DNA of 64,000 nucleotides from Lewinella sp. IMCC34191. Its GTDB lineage: Bacteria > Bacteroidota > Bacteroidia > Chitinophagales > Saprospiraceae. Location of the stretch: NCBI RefSeq assembly GCF_003390935.1, contig NZ_QNQZ01000001.1:496001-560000 (forward strand). The letters are read 5' to 3'. This document shows, piece after piece, positions 48,407 through 57,336 of the stretch (the first letter of the stretch is position 1; the number at the start of each line of letters is the position of its first letter). The notes below the pieces were generated by a model. It was given only the letters and a program-made list of their open reading frames with translations. It searched no databases and was not told the origin of the DNA. Both the position numbers and the translations under genes were made by a program.

Positions 48407-50401
48407 ATGCGCCAACTCATCTTACTTCCCGTCTGGCTGGTATCGTTTACCCTCACCGCACAGGATGTTCCTGAGGTCGTGTTTGGAAAGGTATCCGATG
48501 AAGATCGCCGGCTGACCGAGGTGCCGGGGGATCCAACCGCCGAGGCCTACGTTCTCTACGACCGGCAAAGCTTAGACTTTGGATACAGCGATGCCGAAGG
48601 CCCGTCTCTGATTGAAACCTTTCACCAGCGCATCAAACTGCTTCGGCCATCGTCCTTCGACCGGGCGGATGTCGTCCTTCGCTATAACCGGGCCTACGAG
48701 CAAATTAGCAACGTAGAAGCCTATCTGCATCCGGCTGGTGGCGGAACGATCGCCGTTCGCCCGGAGCAAATCGTGGACGAAGTCGAAGAAGATGACGAAC
48801 GCGTCGTCAAATTCACTTTCCCACGCGTCAGCGAAGGAACGATCATTGAGTACCGGTACACTCGCCGGGGCAAGAACATTCTTATTCCAACCCCCTTTGT
48901 CTTCCAGCAGGATATTCCCGTGCGCTGGGCCCAGTACGACGCCATGATCCCGCCCTACTACGGCTACGTGAGCCTGGGGACGGGGGCACTCGACGTGAAC
49001 GAGGTGAAGATTACCAAGCGCGCCTGGGGACCCCGGTGGACAACCGGCGCGTACCGCACCGATCAGGATAAAATCGAACATTCGGATATCCTGTGGGCGA
49101 AGCGCGACCTCCCGGCCTTCCGGTCACAGCCCTATAGCAATAATGCTTCCGATTACCTGCCGAAGATCCAACTGCAACTCCAGTCCGTCCAGTACCCCAA
49201 CCGGCCCAAACAGACCATTTTTGGCGACTGGCAGGAAACGGTGGATGAACTGCAGGCCCGCCAGGACTTCGGGCGGTACTACCGCAACAAGATCAACTAC
49301 TCGAAAGTCTGGAAAGCCTTTGAACCCGACCTCGCCGGTCTGCAATCCGACCGTGAAAAAGTGGTAGCCGCCTACCGCTTCGTTACGCAGTCTATCGGTT
49401 GGACTGGTCGCTACTATTTCCTGGCAACGGATTCTCCTAATAAGATATTCGATAACCGGGCGGGTAACAGCGCCGACCTGAATATCGTACTGCTGAGCCT
49501 GCTCAACGAGGCCGGTATCGAGGCACATCCGCTGCTCGTCTCCTTGCGGAACACCGGAGCACCGATCGAGCAGTACCCGCTGCTGGATCAGTTCAACCAT
49601 CTGATGGTCTATACCGAATTGGACGGCAATCCCTTCTTCCTCGATGCCGGCGACGCCGATCGCCCCCCCGGACTTCCGCGGGAGCGCGCCCTCAATCACC
49701 GCGGATGGATCGCAGACAAGGATAACCCCCGCTGGGTAACCATCGACGTCCCCTCTTCGCGGCAGGTGACTATGGTGGAGATGAATGTCGGTGCCGACGG
49801 ACGTGCCACCGGAAAGATTCAGGGGCGCCTCGAAAACTACTTCGCCTTCGCCGGCCGCAGTACGCTCAGTGAAGCGACTACGGAGCGGGAAAAACCCGTC
49901 GTTCGGGACATTATGGCCGCCTTCCCCGAGGCTACGGTCGATTCCTTTACCGTGCTGGAGGGCAAATCAGACCAGGCGGAACAATTCAATTATGAAGCCC
50001 AGCTTACGGTACCGGCGGCGCAGGTGCTGGACGATTACCTCTATCTACAGACCGTCATCCTGCCGTTGTTGGAGGGGGACCTCGCTGACGCCGATCAAAG
50101 GAGCTTCCCCATAGATTTTCCCTATCCCTGGGAGCACCGCTACATCGCGAGCGTTCACTTACCAGAAGGGTATCACCTGGAAGAAGCGCCCGCCCCGGTT
50201 CGCCTGAAGGCGGAAGACGGAAGTATTGTAGCCACCTTTTCAAGCCAGGAAACCGTCCCCGGCCTCATTTCCGTAGCCCTGACCGTTCAGCTCGGCCGGA
50301 CGCTTTATGCGGCGCACGAGTATGACGCGCTGCGCGACATGTTCCGCCGCATCATCGAAATGCAGGAAGCGCCGCTGGTGCTCAAACGACAGACCAAATG
50401 A
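48407..50401 (+). CDS. secreted DUF3857/transglutaminase-like protein with Cys-to-Ser change (paralogue 2)
   Basis: Also 664 residues and parallel to the preceding protein over its whole length: FHQRIKLLRPSSFDRADVVL, PTPFVFQQDIPVRWAQYDAM, QPYSNNASDYLPKIQLQLQS and RDMFRRIIEMQEAPLVLKR all have counterparts there. The signal peptide is LPVWLVSFTLTAQ. The catalytic Cys position again reads Ser355 (AGNSADLNIVLLSLL), with His398 (FNHLMVYT) and Asp413 (FFLDAGD) kept. The two copies have diverged considerably, so the duplication is old and both appear maintained. Its stop overlaps the start of the third family member by four bases (ATGA), indicating an operon. Confidence 0.85.
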   Translation: MRQLILLPVWLVSFTLTAQDVPEVVFGKVSDEDRRLTEVPGDPTAEAYVLYDRQSLDFGYSDAEGPSLIETFHQRIKLLRPSSFDRADVVLRYNRAYEQISNVEAYLHPAGGGTIAVRPEQIVDEVEEDDERVVKFTFPRVSEGTIIEYRYTRRGKNILIPTPFVFQQDIPVRWAQYDAMIPPYYGYVSLGTGALDVNEVKITKRAWGPRWTTGAYRTDQDKIEHSDILWAKRDLPAFRSQPYSNNASDYLPKIQLQLQSVQYPNRPKQTIFGDWQETVDELQARQDFGRYYRNKINYSKVWKAFEPDLAGLQSDREKVVAAYRFVTQSIGWTGRYYFLATDSPNKIFDNRAGNSADLNIVLLSLLNEAGIEAHPLLVSLRNTGAPIEQYPLLDQFNHLMVYTELDGNPFFLDAGDADRPPGLPRERALNHRGWIADKDNPRWVTIDVPSSRQVTMVEMNVGADGRATGKIQGRLENYFAFAGRSTLSEATTEREKPVVRDIMAAFPEATVDSFTVLEGKSDQAEQFNYEAQLTVPAAQVLDDYLYLQTVILPLLEGDLADADQRSFPIDFPYPWEHRYIASVHLPEGYHLEEAPAPVRLKAEDGSIVATFSSQETVPGLISVALTVQLGRTLYAAHEYDALRDMFRRIIEMQEAPLVLKRQTK

Positions 50402-52317
50402 GAACCTTTTTACTGCTACTTTTCCTCCCTTTTTGCGGCGCAGCGCAGGTAATGGCCCAATCGGAAGGCCTCAGGTACCTCACGCTGTCCGATAGCCTCC
50501 GCGAGGGGGCAAACTCCGTCGTCCTTTCGGTTGAAGAAGAATACACCGCAACCTCCAGGAATACCGCGGTGCTGCACCGTCGGCGGGCGATTACCTTACT
50601 CAATGGAAAGGCTAAGGCCGAAAAAGTACTGACTGAGTTTTACAATGATGATTCGAAGATCACCACTTTCGAGATGACCGTATTCGATGCCGCCGGCAAT
50701 GAAACCTACCGGGCTCGCAAGAAAGATCTATCCGATCAGCGGTACGATGACGACATTTCTTTCCTTCAGGATATGTGGATCAAATCCGTCAAGGCCCCCT
50801 GTGACGGCTACCCTTGCACGATCGTCACCGAAGTGGAAAAGGAGGTGAAGGATTTCGCCGCCGTCACCAGTTTCCCCCACTGGATTCCCGTCGGCAGGGA
50901 ACAATCGCTGCTGAGCGGCCGGCTACGGGTCAATGTACCGGTGGATAACGAATTGTTATTCGAAGGAAAGCACGTAGCGGACCCTACCGTGACGGACGAC
51001 GGTAAAGTCCGTACGTACGCCTGGGAATTAACGAACATTCCCGCCCAGCCCGAAGAAGCCCTGGCCCCTTCCTACTCGGAGACCTTGCCTTACGTACGTA
51101 CCGAACTAGCCGACTTTGAGATGGAAGGGTACGCCGGCAGCTATCGGAGCTGGCAATCATTCGGCGCATTCATGAATCAACTTCTCGAGGGCCGGGCTGA
51201 ATTACCTCCCATACTAACCGCCGCCGTCCACGAGGCGGTCGACGGGGTAACGGACGAGGCGGAGAAGATCGACCGCTTGTATCGGCTACTCCAGGAGCGC
51301 TGCCGCTACGTGAGTATCCAGTTGGGGATTGGCGGTTGGCAACCCTTTAGCGCGGCTTACGTCGAGGAGAATCGCTTCGGTGATTGTAAAGCCCTCAGCA
51401 ACTTCATGGGCGCGATGCTGAAGGAGGTAGGCATAGCGTCCTATCCCGTCCTAATCATGTGGGACGAAAAGCCATATTACTCGGTCCATTCCGGATTCGC
51501 ATCCTCCGCCTTTAATCATATGGTGCTTTATATTCCTTCCCAGGATATGTACCTGGAATGTACCAGCAAGTACGCCCCCACGGGTTACCTCGGTGAAGGC
51601 AAGCAGGATCGCAACGTACTCTGGGTCACCCCGGAGGGTGGCCAACTTGTCCGTACGCCGGCCCTCAAACCCGGCGAGAACGGTCACCTGCGCACTACTT
51701 CCCTGACCTTTACGGAACATAATAACCTGGACTTTTCGATGGCGGCTACCTACTACGGAGCGGCACAGGAGACCTTCCGCCAGCTAGGAGCCTACCGCGG
51801 AGACCGGCAGGATCAACTGGACTGGCTGCACCATAATGATTTCCTGCCGGACGTAACGGGGAGCAACTACGAATTTGCCGTATCGACCGAGAAGCCAGAA
51901 GTCAGCCTGGCTTACCAAACGGTATTGCGCGATAAGGTGGCGAGCATGGGTAGCCGGAAATTCGTCACTCTCAACCCTTTTCCTATATCCTGGATCCCCG
52001 AGCAGACTACCTCCCGGTCGCTGCCCATCGACTATAGTAAGTGTCGCTTCTACGTCGACACCGTTCGGCTGACGCTGCCACCGGAAATGGAGATCGAGAG
52101 CGGATTGATGAGCGAGCCGCTCGTCTACTCGCAAACGGTTGGCGAATACCGGGCCGACATGCATCTTGAGGATAACGAAGTTGTCTGGACCCGAACGCTC
52201 AAGCTCCAGCCCGCTCGCCTGGAACCGGAAGCTTACGCGGAATTCCGCCAGTTCTTCGTGGACGTGGCGAAGGCGGAAAATTTGCGGCTCGTCCTCCGCG
52301 AACGCCGGACGAAGTGA
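50398..52317 (+). CDS. secreted DUF3857 transglutaminase-like protein with intact Cys
   Basis: A 639-residue protein with a signal peptide (LLLFLPFCGAAQVMAQ). It has the DUF3857 domain (RRRAITLLNGKAKAEKVLTE, MTVFDAAGNETYRARKKDL) and a transglutaminase-like core in which Cys330 is present (FGDCKALSNFM), His374 is present (AFNHMVLYI) and the third residue is Glu387 (MYLECTSK) instead of Asp. VSIQLGIGGWQPFSAAYVEE is typical of the core start. It differs strongly from the two upstream paralogues and may be the only member able to form a thiol nucleophile. It is translationally coupled to the second paralogue. Role may be peptide or cell-envelope crosslinking or hydrolysis; unproven. Confidence 0.87.
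   Translation: MRTFLLLLFLPFCGAAQVMAQSEGLRYLTLSDSLREGANSVVLSVEEEYTATSRNTAVLHRRRAITLLNGKAKAEKVLTEFYNDDSKITTFEMTVFDAAGNETYRARKKDLSDQRYDDDISFLQDMWIKSVKAPCDGYPCTIVTEVEKEVKDFAAVTSFPHWIPVGREQSLLSGRLRVNVPVDNELLFEGKHVADPTVTDDGKVRTYAWELTNIPAQPEEALAPSYSETLPYVRTELADFEMEGYAGSYRSWQSFGAFMNQLLEGRAELPPILTAAVHEAVDGVTDEAEKIDRLYRLLQERCRYVSIQLGIGGWQPFSAAYVEENRFGDCKALSNFMGAMLKEVGIASYPVLIMWDEKPYYSVHSGFASSAFNHMVLYIPSQDMYLECTSKYAPTGYLGEGKQDRNVLWVTPEGGQLVRTPALKPGENGHLRTTSLTFTEHNNLDFSMAATYYGAAQETFRQLGAYRGDRQDQLDWLHHNDFLPDVTGSNYEFAVSTEKPEVSLAYQTVLRDKVASMGSRKFVTLNPFPISWIPEQTTSRSLPIDYSKCRFYVDTVRLTLPPEMEIESGLMSEPLVYSQTVGEYRADMHLEDNEVVWTRTLKLQPARLEPEAYAEFRQFFVDVAKAENLRLVLRERRTK
50435..50450 (-). repeat. degenerate dispersed repeat copy (inverted, signal-peptide region)
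   Basis: GCGGCGCAGCGCAGGT, the reverse complement of the repeat ACCTGCGCTCCGCCGC with one mismatch. It encodes the end of the signal peptide (CGAAQV). Coding constraint on signal-peptide ends could also produce this, so support is weaker than for the exact copies. Confidence 0.35.
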
Positions 52318-52326
52318 CCGGAACGC

Positions 52327-52617
52327 TCAGCTTCCGATATTGATTCCTTTATGTTGTTGATCTTCGTCCACGCCATCGTACAACCATTCGGAGAATAGGC
52401 TATCGACCAGCGGCGTGATGACGTAATTCAGCAGCGGCACGAGCACCGCGGTCTCGAGGATCAGCTTAAACCAGAGGGGCTCAATCTCCCACCACTGCAG
52501 GACGTAAGCCACCACCAGCAGGGCGGGAAACAGCCCCAGCCACTTCACTAGCATCATTTTCCAGGTCGGCGGTGTAGCGCCCTCGCTCGGTCTCCCCATT
52601 TTGATCTCTTTGTACAT
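52327..52617 (-). CDS. small integral membrane protein like the C-terminal membrane domain of ABM-family proteins
   Basis: From the ATG at 52615-52617 (MYKEIKMGRPSEGATPPTWK) the protein is 96 residues; an ATG six codons later is equally possible. Two membrane helices are clear: LVKWLGLFPALLVVAYVLQW and LETAVLVPLLNYVITPLVDSLF, followed by EWLYDG and an acidic/polar tail. The pattern PPTWKMMLVKWLGLFP ... LVPLLNYVITPL ... WLY is the one I know from the membrane tail fused to antibiotic-biosynthesis-monooxygenase-like domains; here it stands alone. That relation is from memory and unverified. It is convergent with the DUF3857 trio and lies past the ahcY terminator. Confidence 0.6.
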   Translation of the reverse strand: MYKEIKMGRPSEGATPPTWKMMLVKWLGLFPALLVVAYVLQWWEIEPLWFKLILETAVLVPLLNYVITPLVDSLFSEWLYDGVDEDQQHKGINIGS

Positions 52618-52677
52618 CCAACCCCAAGTCAGGGGAAGGGTTGCAAATTGCCGCCTTCCAGTGTCCCGTAAACGCAA

Positions 52678-52713
52678 ACAGCCCCGAACACCATTGCGGG
52701 CGCGCGGGGCTGT
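52678..52713 (-). terminator. intrinsic terminator of ahcY
   Basis: ACAGCCCCG (52678-52686) pairs with CGGGGCTGT (52705-52713), a 9-bp stem with an 18-base loop, followed on the minus strand by TTTGCGTTT. It begins 24 bases past the ahcY stop. Confidence 0.6.
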
Positions 52714-52736
52714 CTAATAGGCTTAAAGACTGAAGT

Positions 52737-54050
52737 CTAGTACCGGTAGTGCTCCGGTTTAAACGGACCGTCCTGTTCCACGCCAATGTACTCGGCCTGT
52801 TCGGCGGTCAGGTCTTCCAGCTCCACGCCGATCTTCTCCAGGTGGAGGCGGGCAACCTGCTCGTCCAGATGCTTGGGCAGCATGTACACTTTGTTCTCGT
52901 ACTGGTCGCTGTTCTTCCAGAGCTCGATCTGGGCCAGTACCTGGTTGGTAAAGCTGTTGGACATCACGAAGCTCGGGTGGCCGGTACCGCAACCGAGGTT
53001 GACCAGACGACCCTCCGCCAAGATGATGACGTCGTTGCCGTCGATGTTGTACAGGTCAACCTGGGGCTTGATGTTGTCTTTGGTGTCGCCGTAGTTTTTA
53101 TTCAGCCACGCCATGTCGATCTCGTTGTCGAAGTGACCGATGTTGCAGACGATGGTTTTGTCCTTCATGGCGCGGAAGTGGCGCTCGCTGAGGATGTTGA
53201 AATTACCGGTAGCGGTGACGATGATGTCGGCGCGGGGTACGACGCTGTCCATCTTCTTTACTTCGTAACCGTCCATCGCGGCCTGCAGGGCGCAGATCGG
53301 GTCGATTTCAGTTACGATGACCCGGGCACCGGCACCGCGAAGGCTGGCTGCCGTTCCCTTACCGACGTCGCCGTATCCGGCCACGATAGCGACTTTTCCG
53401 GCCATCATGACGTCGGTTGCCCGGCGGATGGCATCTACAGCCGACTCCTTACAGCCGTACTTATTGTCAAATTTGGACTTGGTTACCGAGTCGTTGACAT
53501 TGATGGCGGGCATGGGAAGGGTGCCCTTCTTCATGCGCTCGTAAAGGCGGTGTACGCCCGTGGTGGTCTCTTCGGAGAGGCCTTTGATGTTACCGACCAG
53601 CTCGGGATACTTGTCCAGTACCATATTGGTCAGGTCACCACCGTCGTCGAGGATCATGTTCAGGGGCTCGCCGTCGGGGAAAGCATGGAGGGTCTGTTCG
53701 ATCGCCCAATCAAATTCTTCCTGCGTCATACCCTTCCAGGCGAAGACGGGAACGCCGGCTTCCGCGATGGCTGCGGCGGCGTGATCCTGGGTGGAAAAAA
53801 TATTGCAGCTGGACCAGGTCACCTGTGCACCCAGCTCAACGAGCGTTTCGATCAGTACGGCGGTCTGGATGGTCATATGGAGACATCCGGCGATGCGGGC
53901 ACCGGCGAGCGGCTGGCTCGCGCCGTACTCCTCGCGCAGCGCGATCAGGCCCGGCATCTCAGCCTCGGCCAAGCGGATTTCTTTACGACCCCAGTCGGCG
54001 AGACTGATGTCTTTTACTTTATAGTTGGTACGGGTGTCCGTAGCGGGCAT
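52737..54050 (-). CDS. ahcY: adenosylhomocysteinase (S-adenosylhomocysteine hydrolase)
   Basis: A 437-residue protein matching SAH hydrolase across its length. It has the start [54 protein letters not shown], the catalytic Lys/Asp region [17 protein letters not shown], the NAD-binding signature [17 protein letters not shown], and the C-terminal FKPEHYRY, whose Lys and Tyr reach into the neighbouring subunit. It splits S-adenosylhomocysteine into adenosine and homocysteine to relieve inhibition of methyltransferases. A promoter-like box lies 20 bases upstream and a terminator follows, so it is a monocistronic gene. I looked for a SAH riboswitch in the short leader and saw none. Confidence 0.97.
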   Translation of the reverse strand: MPATDTRTNYKVKDISLADWGRKEIRLAEAEMPGLIALREEYGASQPLAGARIAGCLHMTIQTAVLIETLVELGAQVTWSSCNIFSTQDHAAAAIAEAGVPVFAWKGMTQEEFDWAIEQTLHAFPDGEPLNMILDDGGDLTNMVLDKYPELVGNIKGLSEETTTGVHRLYERMKKGTLPMPAINVNDSVTKSKFDNKYGCKESAVDAIRRATDVMMAGKVAIVAGYGDVGKGTAASLRGAGARVIVTEIDPICALQAAMDGYEVKKMDSVVPRADIIVTATGNFNILSERHFRAMKDKTIVCNIGHFDNEIDMAWLNKNYGDTKDNIKPQVDLYNIDGNDVIILAEGRLVNLGCGTGHPSFVMSNSFTNQVLAQIELWKNSDQYENKVYMLPKHLDEQVARLHLEKIGVELEDLTAEQAEYIGVEQDGPFKPEHYRY

Positions 54051-54069
54051 AGTGCTTATTTTTAGCGTG

Positions 54070-54077
54070 CAAAGGTA
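54070..54077 (-). promoter_or_regulatory. Bacteroidota -7 box of ahcY
   Basis: On the minus strand TACCTTTG (54077 to 54070), a perfect TAnnTTTG element, 19 bases before the ahcY ATG. I do not see a clear TTTG -33 element at the usual spacing. Confidence 0.5.
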
Positions 54078-54120
54078 ATGCTTCGGTAAGGAAATTACGT
54101 TCGGCCATAAATAGTTGACT

Positions 54121-54140
54121 ACCTGCGCTCCGCCGCCAAA
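54121..54140 (+). repeat. dispersed GC-rich repeat copy D (intergenic)
   Basis: ACCTGCGCTCCGCCGCCAAA, identical over 20 bases to the copy at 12275-12294. It lies in the divergent ahcY/serine hydrolase promoter region, between the two promoter-like boxes. Confidence 0.75.
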
Positions 54141-54152
54141 TAAAACAAATGC

Positions 54153-54184
54153 TTGCCGCAGGCGATTTAAACGTATTAGCTTTT
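54153..54184 (+). promoter_or_regulatory. possible promoter of the serine hydrolase gene
   Basis: TTG at 54153-54155 and TAGCTTTT at 54177-54184 with 21 bases between. The latter matches TAnnTTTG except for its last base and ends 13 bases before the ATG. Confidence 0.35.
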
Positions 54185-54197
54185 TTATACCCGCCTT

Positions 54198-55517
54198 ATG
54201 ACCGCATCCTCCGTTCGGATTACCTTGTTTCTCGCCGTTTTAATCGCCATCGTTTACCCCTGGCAGCCCGCCGGTTCTTACCCCATCGCGAGTTTTGCCG
54301 ATACGGGCATCGAACGCCTGTTGCGTCTGGAGCGCATGGATAGCACGCGCCTTATGCGTACGCTGCCCTATGGAGCCCGCCATGGCCTGGAATACATCCG
54401 TCTGAACCTGATGGAAGATCCGGTCATTGACTTGCCCGAGGTGGACCCCGAGCTGCAGGAAGAGATCAGCCAGATCTTTCCCAATATGCACCCGTCATAC
54501 TCCGTGGCGGTGTTCGATATGTCCCCGGGGCGGCCCCACCGCTACGCCGAACGCAACCCGACTGCCGGTTATCAACCCGGTAGCGTAGGCAAGCTCGCCG
54601 TAGCGACCGCCTTTTTCTGCGAGCTGCAAAATTTATACCCGGACAGCATCCAGAAACGCTGGGATCTCATGGAGGAAAAGGTCGTACAGGCCGGCCCCTT
54701 CGGCGTATACGATCATCATACCATCCCGCTATTCGATCCGGAAACCGAGCGGTACGCCCGCAAGCGGGTCGACCAGAACGATCGCTTCAACCTGTATCAA
54801 TGGGTGGATCACATGCTCTCGGTCAGTAATAACGGTGCGGCCAGTATCGTGTGGCGGGAGGCCCTGCTCATGCGTGTCTTCGGACAGGACTACAAGGATC
54901 TATCCTACGATGAAATGATGGACTATTTCCGGACCACCGATCGCGGCACCCTGCGTGACCTGGGAGAGGACATCGTCAACGGGCCCCTCCGCGATATGGG
55001 CATCGACGGGGACGCCTGGCGACTCGGTACCATGTTTACCCGCGGTGCGAGCGCCATCGTACCTCCGAAGGGCGGCAGCCTCGGAACGGTCCGCGGACTG
55101 ATGAAATGGCTCACCGCTCTGGAGTCGGGTAGGGTAGCGGACCCCGCCAGTAGCCTCGAACTTAAGCGACTGATGTACATGACCGACCGCCGCATCCGCT
55201 ACGCCCACGCCCCGGTGTTGGACTCCGCGGCTGTCTACTTCAAGTCGGGAAGCCTTTACGGCTGCAAGCCGGGAACGAGCTGCGCCAAATATAAGGGCAA
55301 CCGCATGAACTACATGAACTCCGTGGCCATCATCGAGCAGCCGGACGGTACCCGCTACCTGGTTGCCCTGATGTCCAACGTCCTGGGCCGGAACTCCGCC
55401 TACGACCACCAGGTACTGGCCACGCGTATCGATAAGGTGGTACGCCGTACCCAAGCAGCGGACCCCAGTGAATCCATCGGTACGGGGGAGGATGCCGGGG
55501 AAAGTGGGAATGATTAG
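54198..55517 (+). CDS. exported serine hydrolase of the class A beta-lactamase/PBP fold
   Basis: A 439-residue protein with an N-terminal hydrophobic export signal ([15 protein letters not shown]). The three active-site motifs of penicillin-recognising serine hydrolases are visible: SxxK as Ser129-Val-Gly-Lys132 ([14 protein letters not shown]), SxN as Ser210-Asn-Asn212 ([13 protein letters not shown]), and K-S-G as Lys349 ([10 protein letters not shown]). The spacing and the long helical region fit the class A-like superfamily, but the length and lack of a clear omega-loop motif argue against a true beta-lactamase. A peptidoglycan- or peptide-related hydrolase in the periplasm is more likely. 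Its TAG stop is the first triplet of the palindromic element downstream. Confidence 0.82.
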   Translation: MTASSVRITLFLAVLIAIVYPWQPAGSYPIASFADTGIERLLRLERMDSTRLMRTLPYGARHGLEYIRLNLMEDPVIDLPEVDPELQEEISQIFPNMHPSYSVAVFDMSPGRPHRYAERNPTAGYQPGSVGKLAVATAFFCELQNLYPDSIQKRWDLMEEKVVQAGPFGVYDHHTIPLFDPETERYARKRVDQNDRFNLYQWVDHMLSVSNNGAASIVWREALLMRVFGQDYKDLSYDEMMDYFRTTDRGTLRDLGEDIVNGPLRDMGIDGDAWRLGTMFTRGASAIVPPKGGSLGTVRGLMKWLTALESGRVADPASSLELKRLMYMTDRRIRYAHAPVLDSAAVYFKSGSLYGCKPGTSCAKYKGNRMNYMNSVAIIEQPDGTRYLVALMSNVLGRNSAYDHQVLATRIDKVVRRTQAADPSESIGTGEDAGESGND

Positions 55518-55740
55518 TACGGTAGTGTTTAGTCGGTTGGCTTCGCCATCCGGGGTAGTACGGTAGTAGCGCCGTGGGGTTGCTGTCGGTAGGGGCATGC
55601 CGTTCGTCGGAATACCATTTGCCCGTAGCGGTAAATGCTATTCCGACTAACGGCGCACGTCGCGACTACGTGAGTACCCCGCGGGCGAAGCCGGCGACTA
55701 CCGTACTACTCCATTGGCGCGGCCAATGACTACCCTACTA
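55515..55740. repeat. nested palindromic element with terminal 12-mers (MITE-like)
   Basis: The 12-mer TAGTACGGTAGT occurs at 55515-55526 and 55556-55567, and inverted at 55697-55708 (exact) and 55729-55740 (one mismatch). Between them GGCTTCGCC (55540-55548) pairs with GGCGAAGCC (55684-55692), CGGGGTA (from 55551) pairs with TACCCCG (ending near 55682), and the centre is a 17-bp near-perfect hairpin TCGGAATACCATTTGCC / GGTAAATGCTATTCCGA around 55607-55646. ATTGGCGCGGCCAAT at 55713-55727 forms a further small hairpin. The whole interval thus folds as one long imperfect stem. It exactly fills the gap between two convergent genes and supplies the TAG stop of both. I see no coding potential in it. 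Confidence 0.8.
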
Positions 55741-56457
55741 AGACTTCGGTACCGCAGGCCGGACCTCCACTTTGCTGGGTAGCGTCCGGGCGGGCATCTT
55801 CAGCAGATCGACCACGAGTTGGCCGAGGTCTTCGATCTGGATCTTCCAGGCATCACTGTCGTCGGGTTCGTTGCCGTTGAAGTGGGTGGCGACCGAGCCG
55901 GGCATGATGGTGGTACACTTGACTTCCTGCTTCCGTACGTCGAGCATGACGGCCTGGGTGAAGCCGACAACACCGAATTTACTGGCGTTATAGGCTGCTC
56001 CGCCGGCGAAGAAGTTCGTGCCGGCCAGGCTGGCAATCGTGAAGAAGTAACCTTTGCTGGCGATGAGCTCGTCGACCGATGCCTTGATCGTGTTGAATGT
56101 ACCCGTCAGGTTGATGTCGATTACTTCGTTCCACTGCTCGGGCGTCATTTCCTGGATGGAGGTGAAGTGGCCGACGCCGGCGTTGGCAACCACGATGTCA
56201 AGACCCCCGTATTCCTTGGTGGCGGTTTCCACGGCTTTTTTCTGACTGTTCAGGTCGCGAACGTCCGCTTCCACGCCGGTGCATTTTCCGGGATGACCCA
56301 GTCCGTTGAGCTGATCGGCGGCTTTGGTAGCCGATTCCTGGCTGCGGCTGGTGATGACGACGTTGGCGCCGTTGGCCATTAACTTTTCGGCGATTCCGTA
56401 GCCGATTCCTTTGCTGCCGCCGGTTACGTAGGCGGTCTTTTTACTGAGATTTTCCAT
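55738..56457 (-). CDS. short-chain dehydrogenase/reductase
   Basis: A 239-residue classical SDR. It has the cofactor motif TGGSKGIGYGIAEKL, with TSRSQES after the second strand favouring NADP, ADVRDL, the NAG motif (VVANAGVGHF), catalytic Ser in IASLAG and the YNASK motif with catalytic Tyr and Lys. It resembles FabG-type 3-oxoacyl reductases; the substrate is not readable. The start ATG follows GGAGGT directly. Its TAG stop lies in the last triplet of the palindromic element that separates it from the serine hydrolase gene. It is divergent from the patatin gene. Confidence 0.92.
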   Translation of the reverse strand: MENLSKKTAYVTGGSKGIGYGIAEKLMANGANVVITSRSQESATKAADQLNGLGHPGKCTGVEADVRDLNSQKKAVETATKEYGGLDIVVANAGVGHFTSIQEMTPEQWNEVIDINLTGTFNTIKASVDELIASKGYFFTIASLAGTNFFAGGAAYNASKFGVVGFTQAVMLDVRKQEVKCTTIMPGSVATHFNGNEPDDSDAWKIQIEDLGQLVVDLLKMPARTLPSKVEVRPAVPKS

Positions 56458-56532
56458 ACCTCCTGCAACGTGGGCTATTCCTAAAGGTTGGGCGCTAAAC
56501 CCCGGCCGGGGATGGAGTGTCTCTATGCATGG

Positions 56533-57333
56533 ATGAGCAAGCTAACCATCGGAATAACGCTTTCGGGCGGCGGGGCGCGGGGCGCGGCGCATATCGGAGC
56601 GCTACGGGCTTTGCTTGAAGCCGACATCATTCCCACCAAGGTCGTCGGCGTCAGTGCGGGAGCGCTGGTCGGAGCGCTGTACTGCGCGGGAGTTTCGCCG
56701 GACGATATGCTGGACTTCGCTCTGAAATCCTCTCTGTTCCGTTTTTATAAACTGGGCGTTCCCCTGACCGGGCTTACCAGTAGCGATTACTTGCAAGAGC
56801 GGTTAGCTACCGTGATCCCCGACAATAGCTTTGAAAACCTGAAGTACCCCTTCTACGTCGGCGTCACCAACCTGAACACCGGGCAGTTGGAATGCCATGA
56901 CAAAGGCCCGCTGCATGAATTGGTCGCGGCAAGCTGTGGCATTCCCTTTCTCTTCCGTCCCGTAGTCATTGACGGAGCGCAATACGTGGATGGCGGTGTA
57001 ATCGAGAACATGCCGGTCAAACCGCTGCTTAATCAGGCGGACTTCATCATTGGCAGCAACCTGATGCCCTACGAAAACCTGAAGGCTGCGGATGTAAAAA
57101 CCGTGGTCGGTATCGTCTGGCGGTGCTTCGACCTGAGTATTATGGCCAATACGCTTCCCTCCGCGGAGCTTTGTGACGTGGTGCTGGAACCCAGTACCCT
57201 CAACGATTACCATATCTTTAACCTGAACCGGCTGTCGGATCTACACGACGTTGGCTATGAACACACCCGAAAACGCCTGCCGCACATTCAGCGCTCACTG
57301 GAAAGCAAGCGCGAACTGCTGGAAATTCTTTAG
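56533..57333 (+). CDS. patatin-like phospholipase
   Basis: From the ATG at 56533 (MSKLTIGITLSGGGARGAAH) the protein is 266 residues; longer in-frame starts at 56488 (TTG) and 56512 (ATG) have no support from the family pattern. The oxyanion motif GGGARG, nucleophile motif GVSAG (Ser about residue 42) and the catalytic Asp in YVDGGVIENMPV are all present, so the Ser-Asp dyad is complete. It should hydrolyse acyl esters of lipids in the cytoplasm or at the inner membrane; no signal peptide is seen. The GH3-type acyl-adenylase gene starts three bases after its stop, implying an operon and a possible acyl-chain relation. Confidence 0.92.
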   Translation: MSKLTIGITLSGGGARGAAHIGALRALLEADIIPTKVVGVSAGALVGALYCAGVSPDDMLDFALKSSLFRFYKLGVPLTGLTSSDYLQERLATVIPDNSFENLKYPFYVGVTNLNTGQLECHDKGPLHELVAASCGIPFLFRPVVIDGAQYVDGGVIENMPVKPLLNQADFIIGSNLMPYENLKAADVKTVVGIVWRCFDLSIMANTLPSAELCDVVLEPSTLNDYHIFNLNRLSDLHDVGYEHTRKRLPHIQRSLESKRELLEIL

Positions 57334-57336
57334 GTC

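Noticed and set aside
52749..54065. Plus-strand open frame of 438 codons opposite ahcY
   Set aside because: It mirrors the conserved ahcY gene; its translation has no domain or signal pattern. Long antisense frames are common in GC-rich coding DNA.
54051..54120. SAH riboswitch upstream of ahcY
   Set aside because: The -7 box lies about 20 bases before the ATG, which leaves no room for a structured leader, and no matching fold was seen.
54198..55517. Beta-lactamase resistance gene
   Set aside because: The serine-hydrolase motifs are present, but size and missing omega-loop pattern do not support a true class A beta-lactamase.
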